From NCBI GenBank assembly GCA_030148045.1, contig JASBUE010000059.1:1-18930 (forward strand): a stretch of 18,930 bases of DNA, in the 5' to 3' direction. The stretch comes from Candidatus Tenderia sp. Lineage in GTDB: Bacteria > Pseudomonadota > Gammaproteobacteria > Tenderiales > Tenderiaceae. A program made the position numbers and the translations under genes. This document shows, piece after piece, positions 7,815-15,723 of the stretch; the stretch's first letter is position 1, and each line of letters begins with the position of its first letter. Below the pieces are notes generated by a model. It was not told the DNA's origin, made no database searches, and saw only the letters and a list, made by a program, of their open reading frames with translations.

Positions 7815-7854
7815 TTCTGAATTATTCAGAAAAGAAAAATTGTATTTTTCTTTT
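7815..7854. repeat. two adjacent AT-rich palindromes upstream of the hemolysin III-like gene
   Basis: TTCTGAA-TTA-TTCAGAA (7815-7831) is a perfect 7-bp inverted repeat. It is followed, overlapping by two bases, by AAAAGAAAAAT (7830-7840) and its exact complement ATTTTTCTTTT (7844-7854) around a TGT centre. They sit 54 to 93 bases before the start of the minus-strand hemolysin III-like gene. They could be an operator, part of a promoter, or an upstream terminator for that strand (a T-rich side exists on both strands). Confidence 0.55.
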
Positions 7855-7879
7855 ATTTTTAATCTCTATGGGTTGAATT

Positions 7880-7899
7880 CCCTGCAGCTTGCTGCGGGG
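7880..7899. repeat. REP-like GC-rich stem-loop
   Basis: CCCTGCAG (7880-7887) pairs with CTGCGGGG (7892-7899) over a CTTG loop, with one G-T pair. GTAG follows directly at 7899-7902. It is a compact hairpin of the kind found in REP elements, but different in sequence from the units behind hisZ and purA. Confidence 0.5.
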
Positions 7900-7963
7900 T
7901 AGTTTGTTGGTATCCCGTTTACTCTTCACGCATACTCCGGTTGATTCGCCCATAATAGTCATC

Positions 7964-7996
7964 CCGGAAATGTTACAATGCAACTTCTATTTCCGG
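7964..7996. repeat. 8-bp inverted repeat in gene-free interval
   Basis: CCGGAAAT (7964-7971) and ATTTCCGG (7989-7996) are exact reverse complements with a 17-base loop. Its role is unknown. Confidence 0.4.
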
Positions 7997-8373
7997 ATCT
8001 TCAGCGCCCATATGAAGCAATGCAGCGCGGGCAAGCTCTGCGCTGGCCTCTTTTTGCACCATACCGAAATAGTGAAGACATTTGTAGTTGATTATTGAGC
8101 AGGTAATGCGGCCTTTTTCTGGCAGTGTGTGAGCGTAATTGTTGGCTGAGATATTATCTCCCGCGCATTGTGTGAGCTGTTCAATTCATCGTCATTGCGG
8201 GAAAAGATTGCCCTGGAAGATTTCTGCGCAAGTGATAGATGAGCAGTGAAACGGGAAGGTGCCGAATTTGCTTCGAATGAGTAAAACTCATGCGGTGACG
8301 CTGATCCAGCGGTTTGGATTAGCACCAACCTGAATACTCACCTGCTGTGCATGGATGCGCAGGAGCGCCCACA

Positions 8374-8382
8374 TGCTATACT
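8374..8382 (+). promoter_or_regulatory. possible extended -10 promoter element
   Basis: TGCTATACT matches the extended -10 form TG-N-TATACT. No good -35 is visible, which is tolerated for extended -10 promoters. It points toward the methyltransferase remnant and, farther on, the cluster that begins at 9038. This is weak evidence. Confidence 0.25.
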
Positions 8383-8500
8383 TTTTCTTAACCGGGGGAA
8401 TTAATTCCTGTGACTATCCCTCAGCATACACATGGAGCTGGCATCGCAAAAAAGTGCGTGAGCATGCTCCGGAAGGCAGGCCACTCAAGAACAAGAAACC

Positions 8501-8997
8501 ATGCTAACGCCTGATCCCATAGTGCTTATCATTGCCTTTGCTCTGTTGATTGCCGCCACACTCGGCCTGCTTCTGGGCGCGGACCTCTGGTTTGGCGAAC
8601 GCCGCCCGCAACAGACCCTAGGAGCACATGGATTTTCCCGACGATGCCTTCGACCGCGTCGTGGCCATGTACGTGGCATCGGTCGTGCATGGCCCAGAAC
8701 GGTTGGTAAGCGAGATGATGCGCGTCTGCCGTGCGGGCGGAGAGACGGTTGGCACCACTCTTCCGGGCCTTGGGCTTTCGCGCCGACTACTCCCTGGAAC
8801 GCTTTGTTCGGGAAACGGAGTTCCATGTCGCCGAAGCGCAGTCGGTGAACGTGTTCGGCTACTGGACCTTGTTGCGGATGGTTACGACAAGGGCAGCGAT
8901 AATCGAGGGAGTGCGGCTGTCCCAGCCGCAATTAGCGGCAAGCGGAGTGCGGTGCCATCGCGCCGGATGGTTTGGACACCGGCTGGGCCGCGACTGA
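8501..8997 (+). pseudogene. remnant of a class I SAM-dependent methyltransferase (PE N-methyltransferase-like)
   Basis: Three frames carry pieces. From 8501 a frame encodes a single hydrophobic segment (about residues 7-26, IVLIIAFALLIAATLGLLL), which is not the N-terminus expected of a methyltransferase. From 8628 another frame reads DFPDDAFDRVVAMYVASVV and then PERLVSEMMRVCRAGGE, the post-motif II/III core of phosphatidylethanolamine N-methyltransferase-like enzymes. From about 8740 the third frame continues RRLAPLFRALGFRADYSLERF and ends in VNVFGYWTLLRM, the usual C-terminus of that group. The SAM-binding N-terminal half is missing, and a short stretch between the core and the C-terminus also seems deleted, with a frame change. 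A working enzyme is not possible. The residual similarity is still clear, so inactivation may be fairly recent. It stands directly before the VTT-GT4-phosphodiesterase cluster and may once have been part of it. Confidence 0.7.
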
Positions 8998-9037
8998 ATT
9001 TGAACCCGCCAAAAGGCACGGGGTCAGGTAGCAGGTC

Positions 9038-9760
9038 ATGTTGGCTAAACACAGTTCGCCCGCCTGGGGTATGATCATCAGCGTCCTGTTCGCCGCGGCC
9101 GCTCTCGGCGTGCTGGTTTCTTTCGATGCCCATGAACAGGTGTTACAACTGCTCGAATGGATCGACGCGCAGGGTGCCTGGGCATCGTTGTTGTTTATGC
9201 TGATCATGGTGCTGGTGGTGGTGCTGGTGCTGCCCGGGGTGCTGTTCACCACCGGCGCCGGTTTCGTGTTCGGCGTGGTGGAGGGCGTGATCTATGTTGT
9301 GTTTGGCACGACCCTCGGTGCGATGCTCGCGTTCCTGATAGCACGCTATCTGTTCGGTGAGCGCGCCACCCGCTTTATTTTGGCTCATGCCAGGTTGAAG
9401 CTGGTCAGCGAGGAACTGGCACCCCAGGGATGGAAGATCGTCATGCTGACCCGGCTGGTGCCGTTTTTCCCGTTCAAGCTGTCCAACTATTTTTTCGGGC
9501 TCACGCCGTTCTCGTTGCGGGGTTTCACCGGAGGCACGTTCCTCGGCATCATCCCGTTCTCGGTGCATAGCGTCTATCTCGGCTCGATCGCCGCGGATAT
9601 TGCCACGCTCGGAATGCGCAACACAGACCGCACACAGCTCGAATGGGGCCTGTACGGCGCCGGTTTTCTGGTCGCGGTCGGGGTCGTGATTTACCTCAAT
9701 CGCCTGGCTCGCCGGGCGTTGGCGAGGTGCACCGAAGAGGGTGGGAAAGGAGGAAAGTGA
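9038..9760 (+). CDS. VTT/TVP38-TMEM64 family membrane protein
   Basis: A 240-residue inner-membrane protein of the VTT (DedA-like, TVP38/TMEM64) family. Hydrophobic segments lie at about residues 10-28, 47-69, 77-102, 133-152, 161-184 and 204-221. Family marks are LPGVLFTTGAGFVFG (65-79), the Gly-rich turn before GAMLAFLIARYLFGERA, and RLVPFFPFKLSNYFFGLTPFSL (139-160), the re-entrant-loop and amphipathic region with conserved Pro, Asn and Gly. Family members include lipid scramblases or flippases, such as those for undecaprenyl phosphate or phosphatidylethanolamine; transport of a lipid here is inference. ATG at 9038 follows a weak AGGT. The TGA stop overlaps the ATG of the next gene (TGATG), which suggests coupled translation. 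It opens the four-gene cluster. Confidence 0.9.
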   Translation: MLAKHSSPAWGMIISVLFAAAALGVLVSFDAHEQVLQLLEWIDAQGAWASLLFMLIMVLVVVLVLPGVLFTTGAGFVFGVVEGVIYVVFGTTLGAMLAFLIARYLFGERATRFILAHARLKLVSEELAPQGWKIVMLTRLVPFFPFKLSNYFFGLTPFSLRGFTGGTFLGIIPFSVHSVYLGSIAADIATLGMRNTDRTQLEWGLYGAGFLVAVGVVIYLNRLARRALARCTEEGGKGGK

Positions 9761-12003
9761 TGCTGTGGTTAAAGTGGTTGCCCTGGCGGTTTTTTATTCG
9801 CCGCATCGCCCGCGCCCATGGGTTCCTGGATCCGGTGGCGTTGCTGGCGCGGCTGCATCGCTTCGCCCAGCCCGCCGAGGTGGCGGAACCTGTTGAGCTG
9901 CTGCGCGCCGGGGTGGTGTTCCATGCGCGCGGCCTGATCAATGCCCGGGTCATCCAGCACAACCTCGACTGGGTCTGGCCCTACTGGATCGAGCGCCAGT
10001 TCGATCCGGAAGATGACGCCTTCGTGCCGCGCGCCTTCGCCATCACCCACGTCAATCTCACCCACCGCAACTGGACGGCCATCGGCCTGCCCGACGTGGA
10101 CGCGCTGCCGATCGTCGATCCCCGCGGCCTGCTCACACCCCACTACGACGGCTGGTCGCTGGACGCCTGGGTGATCGGGGACGACGGGCGCCGGCTGTTG
10201 CCCTCGCGCAGCGGCCAGGTGCGCCAGCGCTGGGAGATGGGTGATGACCTGGCGGTGGTCACGCAGGCCGAACAGGACGGTCTGGCCCTGGACAGCCATG
10301 CCTCGGTCCAGATCGAATCGGCGCTGCCGGTCTGCCGGCTGCGGCTCGGCGCCCGTTGCGACACCGACGGGTGGCTGGTGCTGGCGCTGCGGCCCTACAA
10401 CCCCGAGGGGATCAGCTTTATTCATCAGGCCGCACTCTCGCCCGGGCGCACGGGATGGAGCATCGATGGAGAGCAGGCGGTGACCTTCAGTGCACCGGCG
10501 CAGCGGCATCATGTCGCGGACTACCGTGCCGGCGATGTGGCGATCCATCTCCGGGACCGGGAGGATGAGACGGCGGGGGTGTGCGAGGTAGGCATGGCGA
10601 CGGCGGCAGCGCTGTTCCGGCTCGAAGCGGGGCAGGCGCGCGAGCTGGTCGTCCGCGTTCCGCTGTTGTCCGAGACGCGGCCACCACAGACGGCGCCGGT
10701 CACCTGGCGGCAGGCCCTGCAAGGCGTTTGTGAATTCGAGGCGCCCGACGAGCGGTTTCGCTACCTCTACGCGGCCGCCCTGCGCACCCTGATCCTGCAT
10801 TCGCCCAGCGATGTCTATCCCGGGCCCTACACCTACAAGCGCTTCTGGTTCCGCGATGCGGCCTTCATCATCCACGCCCTGCTGTGCGCCGGGCTGACGG
10901 ACCGTGCCGAACGCGCCCTGGATCACTTTCCGCCACGCCAGACCGCACGTGGCTACTTTCATTCCCAGGAAGGGGAATGGGACGCCAACGGCCAGGTGCT
11001 GTGGATCATGCAGCGGTTTTGCGCGTTGACAGGCAGGACGCCCAAGCCTGACTGGCGGCAGCCGATCCTGCGCGGCGCCCGCTGGATCGGCAGGAAACGG
11101 TTGACGGAGGAGCGGGATTCGCCCCATGCCGGCCTGTTGCCCGCGGGCTTCAGCGCTGAGCATCTCGGGCCTAACGACTATTATTACTGGGACGACTTCT
11201 GGGGCATTGCCGGCCTGCGCGCGGCGGCGACCCTGTGCACGTCCATGGGTGACGAAGCCGCCGCCGAGGAATTTCTGGGTGAGGCCGGGGCGTTTGCGGC
11301 CGACGTCGACCGCAACCTCGCCGCCGCGCGGCTTGCGCGGCCGGCGATGCCCGCTTCGCCCTACCGGCGTCTGGATGCCGGGGTGATCGGTTCGCTGGCG
11401 GTGGGTTATCCGTTGCAGCTGTGCCCGGCGGACGATCCGCGCCTGCTGGATACGGTCGAATTCCTGCTGGAAAATTGCTGGGTGCGCGGCGGCTTCTTCC
11501 AGGACATGATCCATGCTGGCATCAATCCCTACCTGACACTGCATATCGCCCAGGTGCTACTGCGCGCGGGCGACTTACGCTACCTGCAACTGCTGGATAC
11601 GGTGGCGGCGCTGGCCAGCCCCACCGGGCAGTGGCCGGAGGCGATCCATCCGCGCACTGGCGGTGGCTGCATGGGCGATGGTCAGCACGTATGGGCGGCG
11701 GCGGAATGGCTGATGATGGTGCGTCACCTGTTCCTGCGCGAGGAAGGCGACCGGCTCATCCTCTGCCAGGGCGTGCCCGCGCGCTGGCTCGAGGGCGATG
11801 CGGTGGTGAGTTTCGGTCCTGCGTCGACCGCCTTCGGCACACTGGCGCTTGAACTCATTCCCGCCGACAACCATGTCAAGGTGGCCTGGGAGGCCGAGTG
11901 GCACGACGCAGCGCCGGCCATTGAGGTGCGCCTGCCCGGCTTGCGCTCGGTCAGCGTGCCGGCTGGCACCGCGTTCGTCGAACTGGAGAAAGCGCGCCCA
12001 TGA
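9760..12003 (+). CDS. (alpha/alpha)6-barrel glycosidase-like protein (amylo-1,6-glucosidase-like)
   Basis: A 747-residue protein, probably cytoplasmic: the N-terminus (MLWLKWLPWRFFIRRIARAHG) is amphipathic and basic with no cleavage site. The N-terminal half is beta-rich (VNLTHRNWTAIGLPDVDALP, SLDAWVIGDDGRRL), fitting a glycogen-debranching-like sandwich domain. The C-terminal half looks like a six-hairpin barrel: YTYKRFWFRDAAFIIHAL (Asp366), SQEGEWDANGQVLWIMQRF (Glu406, Asp408), NDYYYWDDFWGIAGLRAA (Asp478) and GGCMGDGQHVWAAAEWLMM. The acidic residues in those motifs are candidates for acid/base catalysis. The start is ATG 9760, with GGAGG at 9749-9753, overlapping the previous stop; a longer upstream extension in this frame would run through the VTT gene and is rejected. 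The stop overlaps the GT4 start (ATGA). The exact glycoside substrate is unknown. Confidence 0.75.
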   Translation: MLWLKWLPWRFFIRRIARAHGFLDPVALLARLHRFAQPAEVAEPVELLRAGVVFHARGLINARVIQHNLDWVWPYWIERQFDPEDDAFVPRAFAITHVNLTHRNWTAIGLPDVDALPIVDPRGLLTPHYDGWSLDAWVIGDDGRRLLPSRSGQVRQRWEMGDDLAVVTQAEQDGLALDSHASVQIESALPVCRLRLGARCDTDGWLVLALRPYNPEGISFIHQAALSPGRTGWSIDGEQAVTFSAPAQRHHVADYRAGDVAIHLRDREDETAGVCEVGMATAAALFRLEAGQARELVVRVPLLSETRPPQTAPVTWRQALQGVCEFEAPDERFRYLYAAALRTLILHSPSDVYPGPYTYKRFWFRDAAFIIHALLCAGLTDRAERALDHFPPRQTARGYFHSQEGEWDANGQVLWIMQRFCALTGRTPKPDWRQPILRGARWIGRKRLTEERDSPHAGLLPAGFSAEHLGPNDYYYWDDFWGIAGLRAAATLCTSMGDEAAAEEFLGEAGAFAADVDRNLAAARLARPAMPASPYRRLDAGVIGSLAVGYPLQLCPADDPRLLDTVEFLLENCWVRGGFFQDMIHAGINPYLTLHIAQVLLRAGDLRYLQLLDTVAALASPTGQWPEAIHPRTGGGCMGDGQHVWAAAEWLMMVRHLFLREEGDRLILCQGVPARWLEGDAVVSFGPASTAFGTLALELIPADNHVKVAWEAEWHDAAPAIEVRLPGLRSVSVPAGTAFVELEKARP

Positions 12004-13289
12004 ACATCGTCATGCTGACCAACACCTACCTGCCCCATGTGGGCGGGGTGGCGCGCTCCGTGGCGGCCTTCGCCGCCGAGTACCGGCGGCGCGGCCACCG
12101 GGTGCGGGTGGTGGCACCCGAGTTTGAGAATCAATCGGCCGACGAGACGGACGTGGTGCGCATCCCCGCCATCCAGCACTTCAACGGCAGCGACTTCGCT
12201 GCGCCCCTGCCGGTATCCGGCCTGCTCAGCGAAGAGTTGGACGCTTTTCAGCCCGACATCGTGCACGCCCACCATCCCTACCTGCTGGGTATGACCGCCA
12301 TGCGCATCGCACGCTACCGCGCGCTGCCGCTGGTGTTCACCCATCACACCCTGTACGAGCAGTATACCCACTACGTCCCGGCCGACTCACCGGCCTTCCG
12401 CCGTTTTGTGATCGAGCTGGCCACTCGCTACGCCAACCTTTGCGACCAGGTGTTCGCCCCCAGCGAGAGCATTGCCACACTGCTGAGCGAGCGCGGCGTA
12501 GAGACACCCATCACGGTGGTACCCACCGGCGTCGAGGTGGCGCACTTCGCGCAAGGGGATGGCGCGGGTTTCCGGCGCATGCTGGGCATCCCGGAGGACG
12601 CCTTCGTGGTTGGCCACCTGGGGCGGCTGGCGCCGGAGAAGAACCTGGGATTCCTGGCCCAGGCAGTGGCTCGCTTCCTCGCGGCCGAGCCCCGCGCCCG
12701 GTTCCTGCTAGTGGGCACAGGTCCGTCGGAGTCCGCCATACGGGCGGTGTTTGACCGCGAAGGGTTGGGTGATCGGCTGCAACTCGCCGGGATTCTCCAA
12801 CCTCCTGAACTGGCCGATGCCTATCACGCCATGGACGTGTTCGCCTTCGCCTCCAAGAGCGAAACCCAGGGTATGGTGCTGACCGAGGCCATGGCGGCGG
12901 GCGTGCCGGTAGTGGTTCTGGACGCGCCGGGGGTACGGGAGGTGGTACGGGACAGGCGCAACGGCCGGCTGTTGCGCGATGAAACTGCTGAGGCCTTCAG
13001 CGCCGCCTTGCAATGGCTGGCTAACCTGCCGCAGGAAAAGCTGCGGCAGGTCAGCCAGGACGCGTTGGCGACCGCCGACGGGTTCTCCATGGCGCGTACC
13101 GCGGACAAGGCCCTGGCCTGCTATCAGGCACTGCGTGAGAAATCCTTCGTCACACGGTCGCAAGAACAAGAACGCTGGGAGCAGGTGCTGCGTCTCATCG
13201 AGGCCGAGTGGGAGATCATCAAGGAAACGGCCCAGGCCGCTGTCACCGCCCTCAATGAGCCGGAGACCTCCGGCCGACCGTTGCCGTGA
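12000..13289 (+). CDS. GT4-family glycosyltransferase
   Basis: A 429-residue retaining GT-B glycosyltransferase of family GT4. The N-terminal domain starts MNIVMLTNTYLPHVGGVARSV with the Gly-rich acceptor-site loop, then HAHHPYLLG (89-97) and FTHHTLYEQYTHYVP (113-127). The C-terminal domain has PTGVEVAHF, GHLGRLAPEKN (205-215, phosphate-binding Arg/Lys), VGTGPSE and the E-x7-E pair Glu288/Glu296 in SETQGMVLTEAM. The layout resembles enzymes that put glucose or mannose on diacylglycerol or phosphatidylinositol, so a membrane lipid acceptor is plausible but not proven. A charged helical tail (about residues 380-429) goes beyond the usual fold. The start overlaps the glycosidase-like gene stop by four bases (ATGA), and the stop overlaps the next start (GTGA). 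Confidence 0.92.
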   Translation: MNIVMLTNTYLPHVGGVARSVAAFAAEYRRRGHRVRVVAPEFENQSADETDVVRIPAIQHFNGSDFAAPLPVSGLLSEELDAFQPDIVHAHHPYLLGMTAMRIARYRALPLVFTHHTLYEQYTHYVPADSPAFRRFVIELATRYANLCDQVFAPSESIATLLSERGVETPITVVPTGVEVAHFAQGDGAGFRRMLGIPEDAFVVGHLGRLAPEKNLGFLAQAVARFLAAEPRARFLLVGTGPSESAIRAVFDREGLGDRLQLAGILQPPELADAYHAMDVFAFASKSETQGMVLTEAMAAGVPVVVLDAPGVREVVRDRRNGRLLRDETAEAFSAALQWLANLPQEKLRQVSQDALATADGFSMARTADKALACYQALREKSFVTRSQEQERWEQVLRLIEAEWEIIKETAQAAVTALNEPETSGRPLP

Positions 13290-15721
13290 TTGGCCGCATC
13301 GAAGCCTTTCTGCGCCGCCTGCGCCGCAGCCTCAGCCGTAGCGAATGGCTGGCGACCCTGCTGCGCCTGCCCCGATCGGAAGCGCCGCCGACCGCGCCGG
13401 GCCTGGTTATGATCCAGATCGATGGCCTTTCCCATAGTCAGCTGAAGCGAGCCCTGGAACGTGGCGAGATGCCGTTTCTGCGCCGGCTCATCCAGCGCGA
13501 GCACTACCACCTGCACCGCCAGTATGCCGGTGTGCCTGCCACCACCGCGGCCTTCCAGGGCGAGCTCTTCTACGGGGTAAAGGGGGCGGTGCCGGGCTTC
13601 AACTTCCGCGACAGCGCCTCCGGACACCTGGTGCGCATGTTCGAACCGGCGGCCGCGGCCAGCGTGGAACGGGCGCTTGCGGAGAGCGGCGGCGAGCCGC
13701 TGCTCAAGGACGGCAGCTCCTACGTGAATAACTACACCGGTGGCGCCGCCGAGCCCCACTTCTGCCCGTCGGCACTGGGCTGGGGGCCGGCCCTGCGCGC
13801 CGCCAATCCCCTGGTCGTCGCGCTGTTGCTCCTCAGCAATCTCTACAGTTTTTTGCGCACTGGCGTGCTGCTGGTCGTCGAGCTGGGGTTGGCGCTGGTC
13901 GATTTCGTGCGTGGCCTGAACGCAGGGCATGACCTCATCAAAGAGCTGAAGTTCGTGCCGACGCGGGTGGCGGTCTCCATCCTGCTGCGCGAGCTGGCCA
14001 CCATCGGCGCCAAGATCGATATCGCCCGGGGGTTGCCCATCATCCACCTCAACTTCCTCGGTTACGACGAGCAGGCCCACCGTCGCGGCCCGTCCTCGTT
14101 GTTCGCCCACTGGACCCTCAAGGGCATCGACGACGCCATCGCCCGCCTGTGGCGGGCGGCGCACCGCTCGGCCCACCGTCACTATGATGTGTGGATCTAT
14201 TCCGACCACGGCCAGGAAGAAGTACAGTCTTACCACAAGCTGTACGGCCGCACGATTGAGGAAGCGGTGTCTGCGGTGTTTGTCGAGCTCGGCATCAGCA
14301 CGGCACCCGTGCCGATACTTGGACCGCACGGGGTTCAGACCCAGCGGGTCCGGCAGTTCGGCGGTAAAAGGATCCAGCGGCTGTTCCCGATCAACGGTGC
14401 GGTCCAGGGTGAGCCGGTCGGTGGTCAACTGGCCGTGGCAGGGCTGGGGCCGGTCGGCTTTGTCTATTGCGAGCGCGACCTGCAGCTGCCTGCGCGCGAT
14501 AGCGTGGCCCGGGCGCTGGTGGGCAGTGCGAAGGTGCCGCTGGTGCTGACGCCGGACAGCCCGGGACGGGTGACGGCATGGACCGATGCGGGCGTCTTCT
14601 CCCTGCCCCGGCAGAACGCCGAGGTCCTCGGTGCCGATCATCCCTTTCTAGAACAGGCCACCGAGGAGTTGATCGCCCTGTGCCACCACCCGGAGGCGGG
14701 GAATTTCGTCCTCTGCGGCTGGCGGGCCGGTGCGGCAGCGGCGCGCAGCTTTGCCATCGAGAACGGCGCCCACGGCGGTGCCGGGCCCGAGGAAACAAAC
14801 GCCTTCGTGTTATTGCCGGGCGATGCGCCCTTGCCCGCCATCGAGCGTGACTACCCGCGCGCGCGCGACCTGCGTCATGCCGCGTTGCATCTGCTAGGCC
14901 GTGCCGAATACAAACCCGTTGCGAGGAAAACACGCGCCGCCAGACAGGATACCTTACGCATTACCACGTATAACGTGCACAGCTGTATCGGCATGGACGG
15001 CAAGCTGTCGCCGGAACGCATCGCGCGGGTCATCGCCCGCTATCGCCCCGACGTGGTCGCGCTGCAGGAACTGGACGTGGGCCGGGCGCGCACCGAAGGC
15101 ATGGACCAGGCCCACCTGATTGGCCGCTACCTGGAGATGGACTTCCATTTCCATCCGGCCCTACATATCGAGGAAGAGCGCTATGGCGACGCCATTCTGA
15201 CCCATCTGCCCATGCGCCTGGTCAAGGCGGGAATGCTGCCGGGGTTGCCCGGCAAGCCTTATCTCGAACCCCGCGGCGCGCTGTGGGTGGCCATCGACGT
15301 GGATGGCGCCGAGCTGCAGGTGCTTAACACCCACCTGGGATTGCTGCCACGCGAACGCCGGGCGCAGGTGGAGGCGCTGCTCGGGCCGGACTGGCTGGGC
15401 CATCCCGACTGCCGGGCGCCGGTGGCGCTGTGCGGCGACTTCAACGCGCTGCCGGCATCAAAGGTGTGCCGTCGGCTGCGCACGCGCCTCAACGATGCGC
15501 AGATCGAGCTCGACAGTCATCGACCCCGCAGCACCTTCTTCGGTCGCTTTCCCACGGCACGTATCGATCATGTCTTCGTAGATCTGGAGATAGAGGTATT
15601 GGATATCGAGGTGCCGGACTCGGAGCTGGTCCGAGTTGCCTCCGACCACCTGCCGCTGATCGTGGAAATGGAGTTCCGTCAGGGAAGTCCGATATCGCCG
15701 AGCCGCCAGGGAGACCGGTAA
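13286..15721 (+). CDS. fusion of AlkP-superfamily phosphodiesterase and EEP (endonuclease/exonuclease/phosphatase) domain
   Basis: An 811-residue two-enzyme fusion with a GTG start that overlaps the GT4 stop. Residues about 38-510 form an alkaline-phosphatase/nucleotide-pyrophosphatase-like domain: metal ligand Asp46 (MIQIDGLSH), nucleophile Thr86/Thr87 (PATTAAFQGELFYG), Asp261 and His265 (GYDEQAH), Asp307-His308 (YSDHGQEE) and His496 (NGAHGG). Two hydrophobic stretches, about 176-190 and 193-208, lie inside this domain and may anchor it in the membrane. Residues about 556-797 are an EEP domain: TYNVHS (Asn563), LQELD (Glu595), NTHLG (Asn681, His683), GDFNALP (Asp718, Asn720), IDHVF (Asp761, His762) and SDHLP (Asp787, His788). 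All expected catalytic residues of both domains are present. EEP relatives include sphingomyelinases and inositol phosphatases; AlkP relatives cleave phosphodiesters. No signal peptide is seen. The substrate is unknown. Confidence 0.85.
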   Translation: MIGRIEAFLRRLRRSLSRSEWLATLLRLPRSEAPPTAPGLVMIQIDGLSHSQLKRALERGEMPFLRRLIQREHYHLHRQYAGVPATTAAFQGELFYGVKGAVPGFNFRDSASGHLVRMFEPAAAASVERALAESGGEPLLKDGSSYVNNYTGGAAEPHFCPSALGWGPALRAANPLVVALLLLSNLYSFLRTGVLLVVELGLALVDFVRGLNAGHDLIKELKFVPTRVAVSILLRELATIGAKIDIARGLPIIHLNFLGYDEQAHRRGPSSLFAHWTLKGIDDAIARLWRAAHRSAHRHYDVWIYSDHGQEEVQSYHKLYGRTIEEAVSAVFVELGISTAPVPILGPHGVQTQRVRQFGGKRIQRLFPINGAVQGEPVGGQLAVAGLGPVGFVYCERDLQLPARDSVARALVGSAKVPLVLTPDSPGRVTAWTDAGVFSLPRQNAEVLGADHPFLEQATEELIALCHHPEAGNFVLCGWRAGAAAARSFAIENGAHGGAGPEETNAFVLLPGDAPLPAIERDYPRARDLRHAALHLLGRAEYKPVARKTRAARQDTLRITTYNVHSCIGMDGKLSPERIARVIARYRPDVVALQELDVGRARTEGMDQAHLIGRYLEMDFHFHPALHIEEERYGDAILTHLPMRLVKAGMLPGLPGKPYLEPRGALWVAIDVDGAELQVLNTHLGLLPRERRAQVEALLGPDWLGHPDCRAPVALCGDFNALPASKVCRRLRTRLNDAQIELDSHRPRSTFFGRFPTARIDHVFVDLEIEVLDIEVPDSELVRVASDHLPLIVEMEFRQGSPISPSRQGDR

Positions 15722-15723
15722 GC

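Larger units (their letters stand above)
7762..8500. other. gene-free interval with several palindromes
   Basis: About 740 bases with no protein frame I can support. The left third is AT-rich and holds the paired palindromes upstream of the hemolysin III-like gene. Farther right are a stem-loop at 7880-7899 and an 8-bp inverted repeat at 7964-7996. Short open frames (for example 7889-8098 on plus and 8092-8328 on minus) resemble no family I know and have ordinary random composition. The interval lies at the border between the housekeeping block and the G+C-rich accessory block, so it may be an old insertion or deletion site. Confidence 0.6.

Noticed and set aside
7889..8098. 69-residue plus-strand open frame in the gene-free interval
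   Set aside because: No ribosome-binding site, no family resemblance, and it runs through two hairpins.
8092..8328. 78-residue minus-strand open frame
   Set aside because: No recognisable domain or start signal; composition looks random.
9643..9759. 39-residue N-terminal extension of the glycosidase-like protein
   Set aside because: It would overlap the VTT gene by over 110 bases; ATG 9760 has a good GGAGG and couples to the VTT stop.
9769..11544. 591-codon open frame on the minus strand
   Set aside because: It lies fully inside the glycosidase-like gene, has low-complexity Arg/Gln/Gly/Pro-rich content typical of the antisense of high-G+C DNA, and resembles no family.
13124..14641. 505-codon open frame on the minus strand
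   Set aside because: Antisense of the GT4 and phosphodiesterase-EEP genes; the plus-strand frames hold all catalytic motifs.
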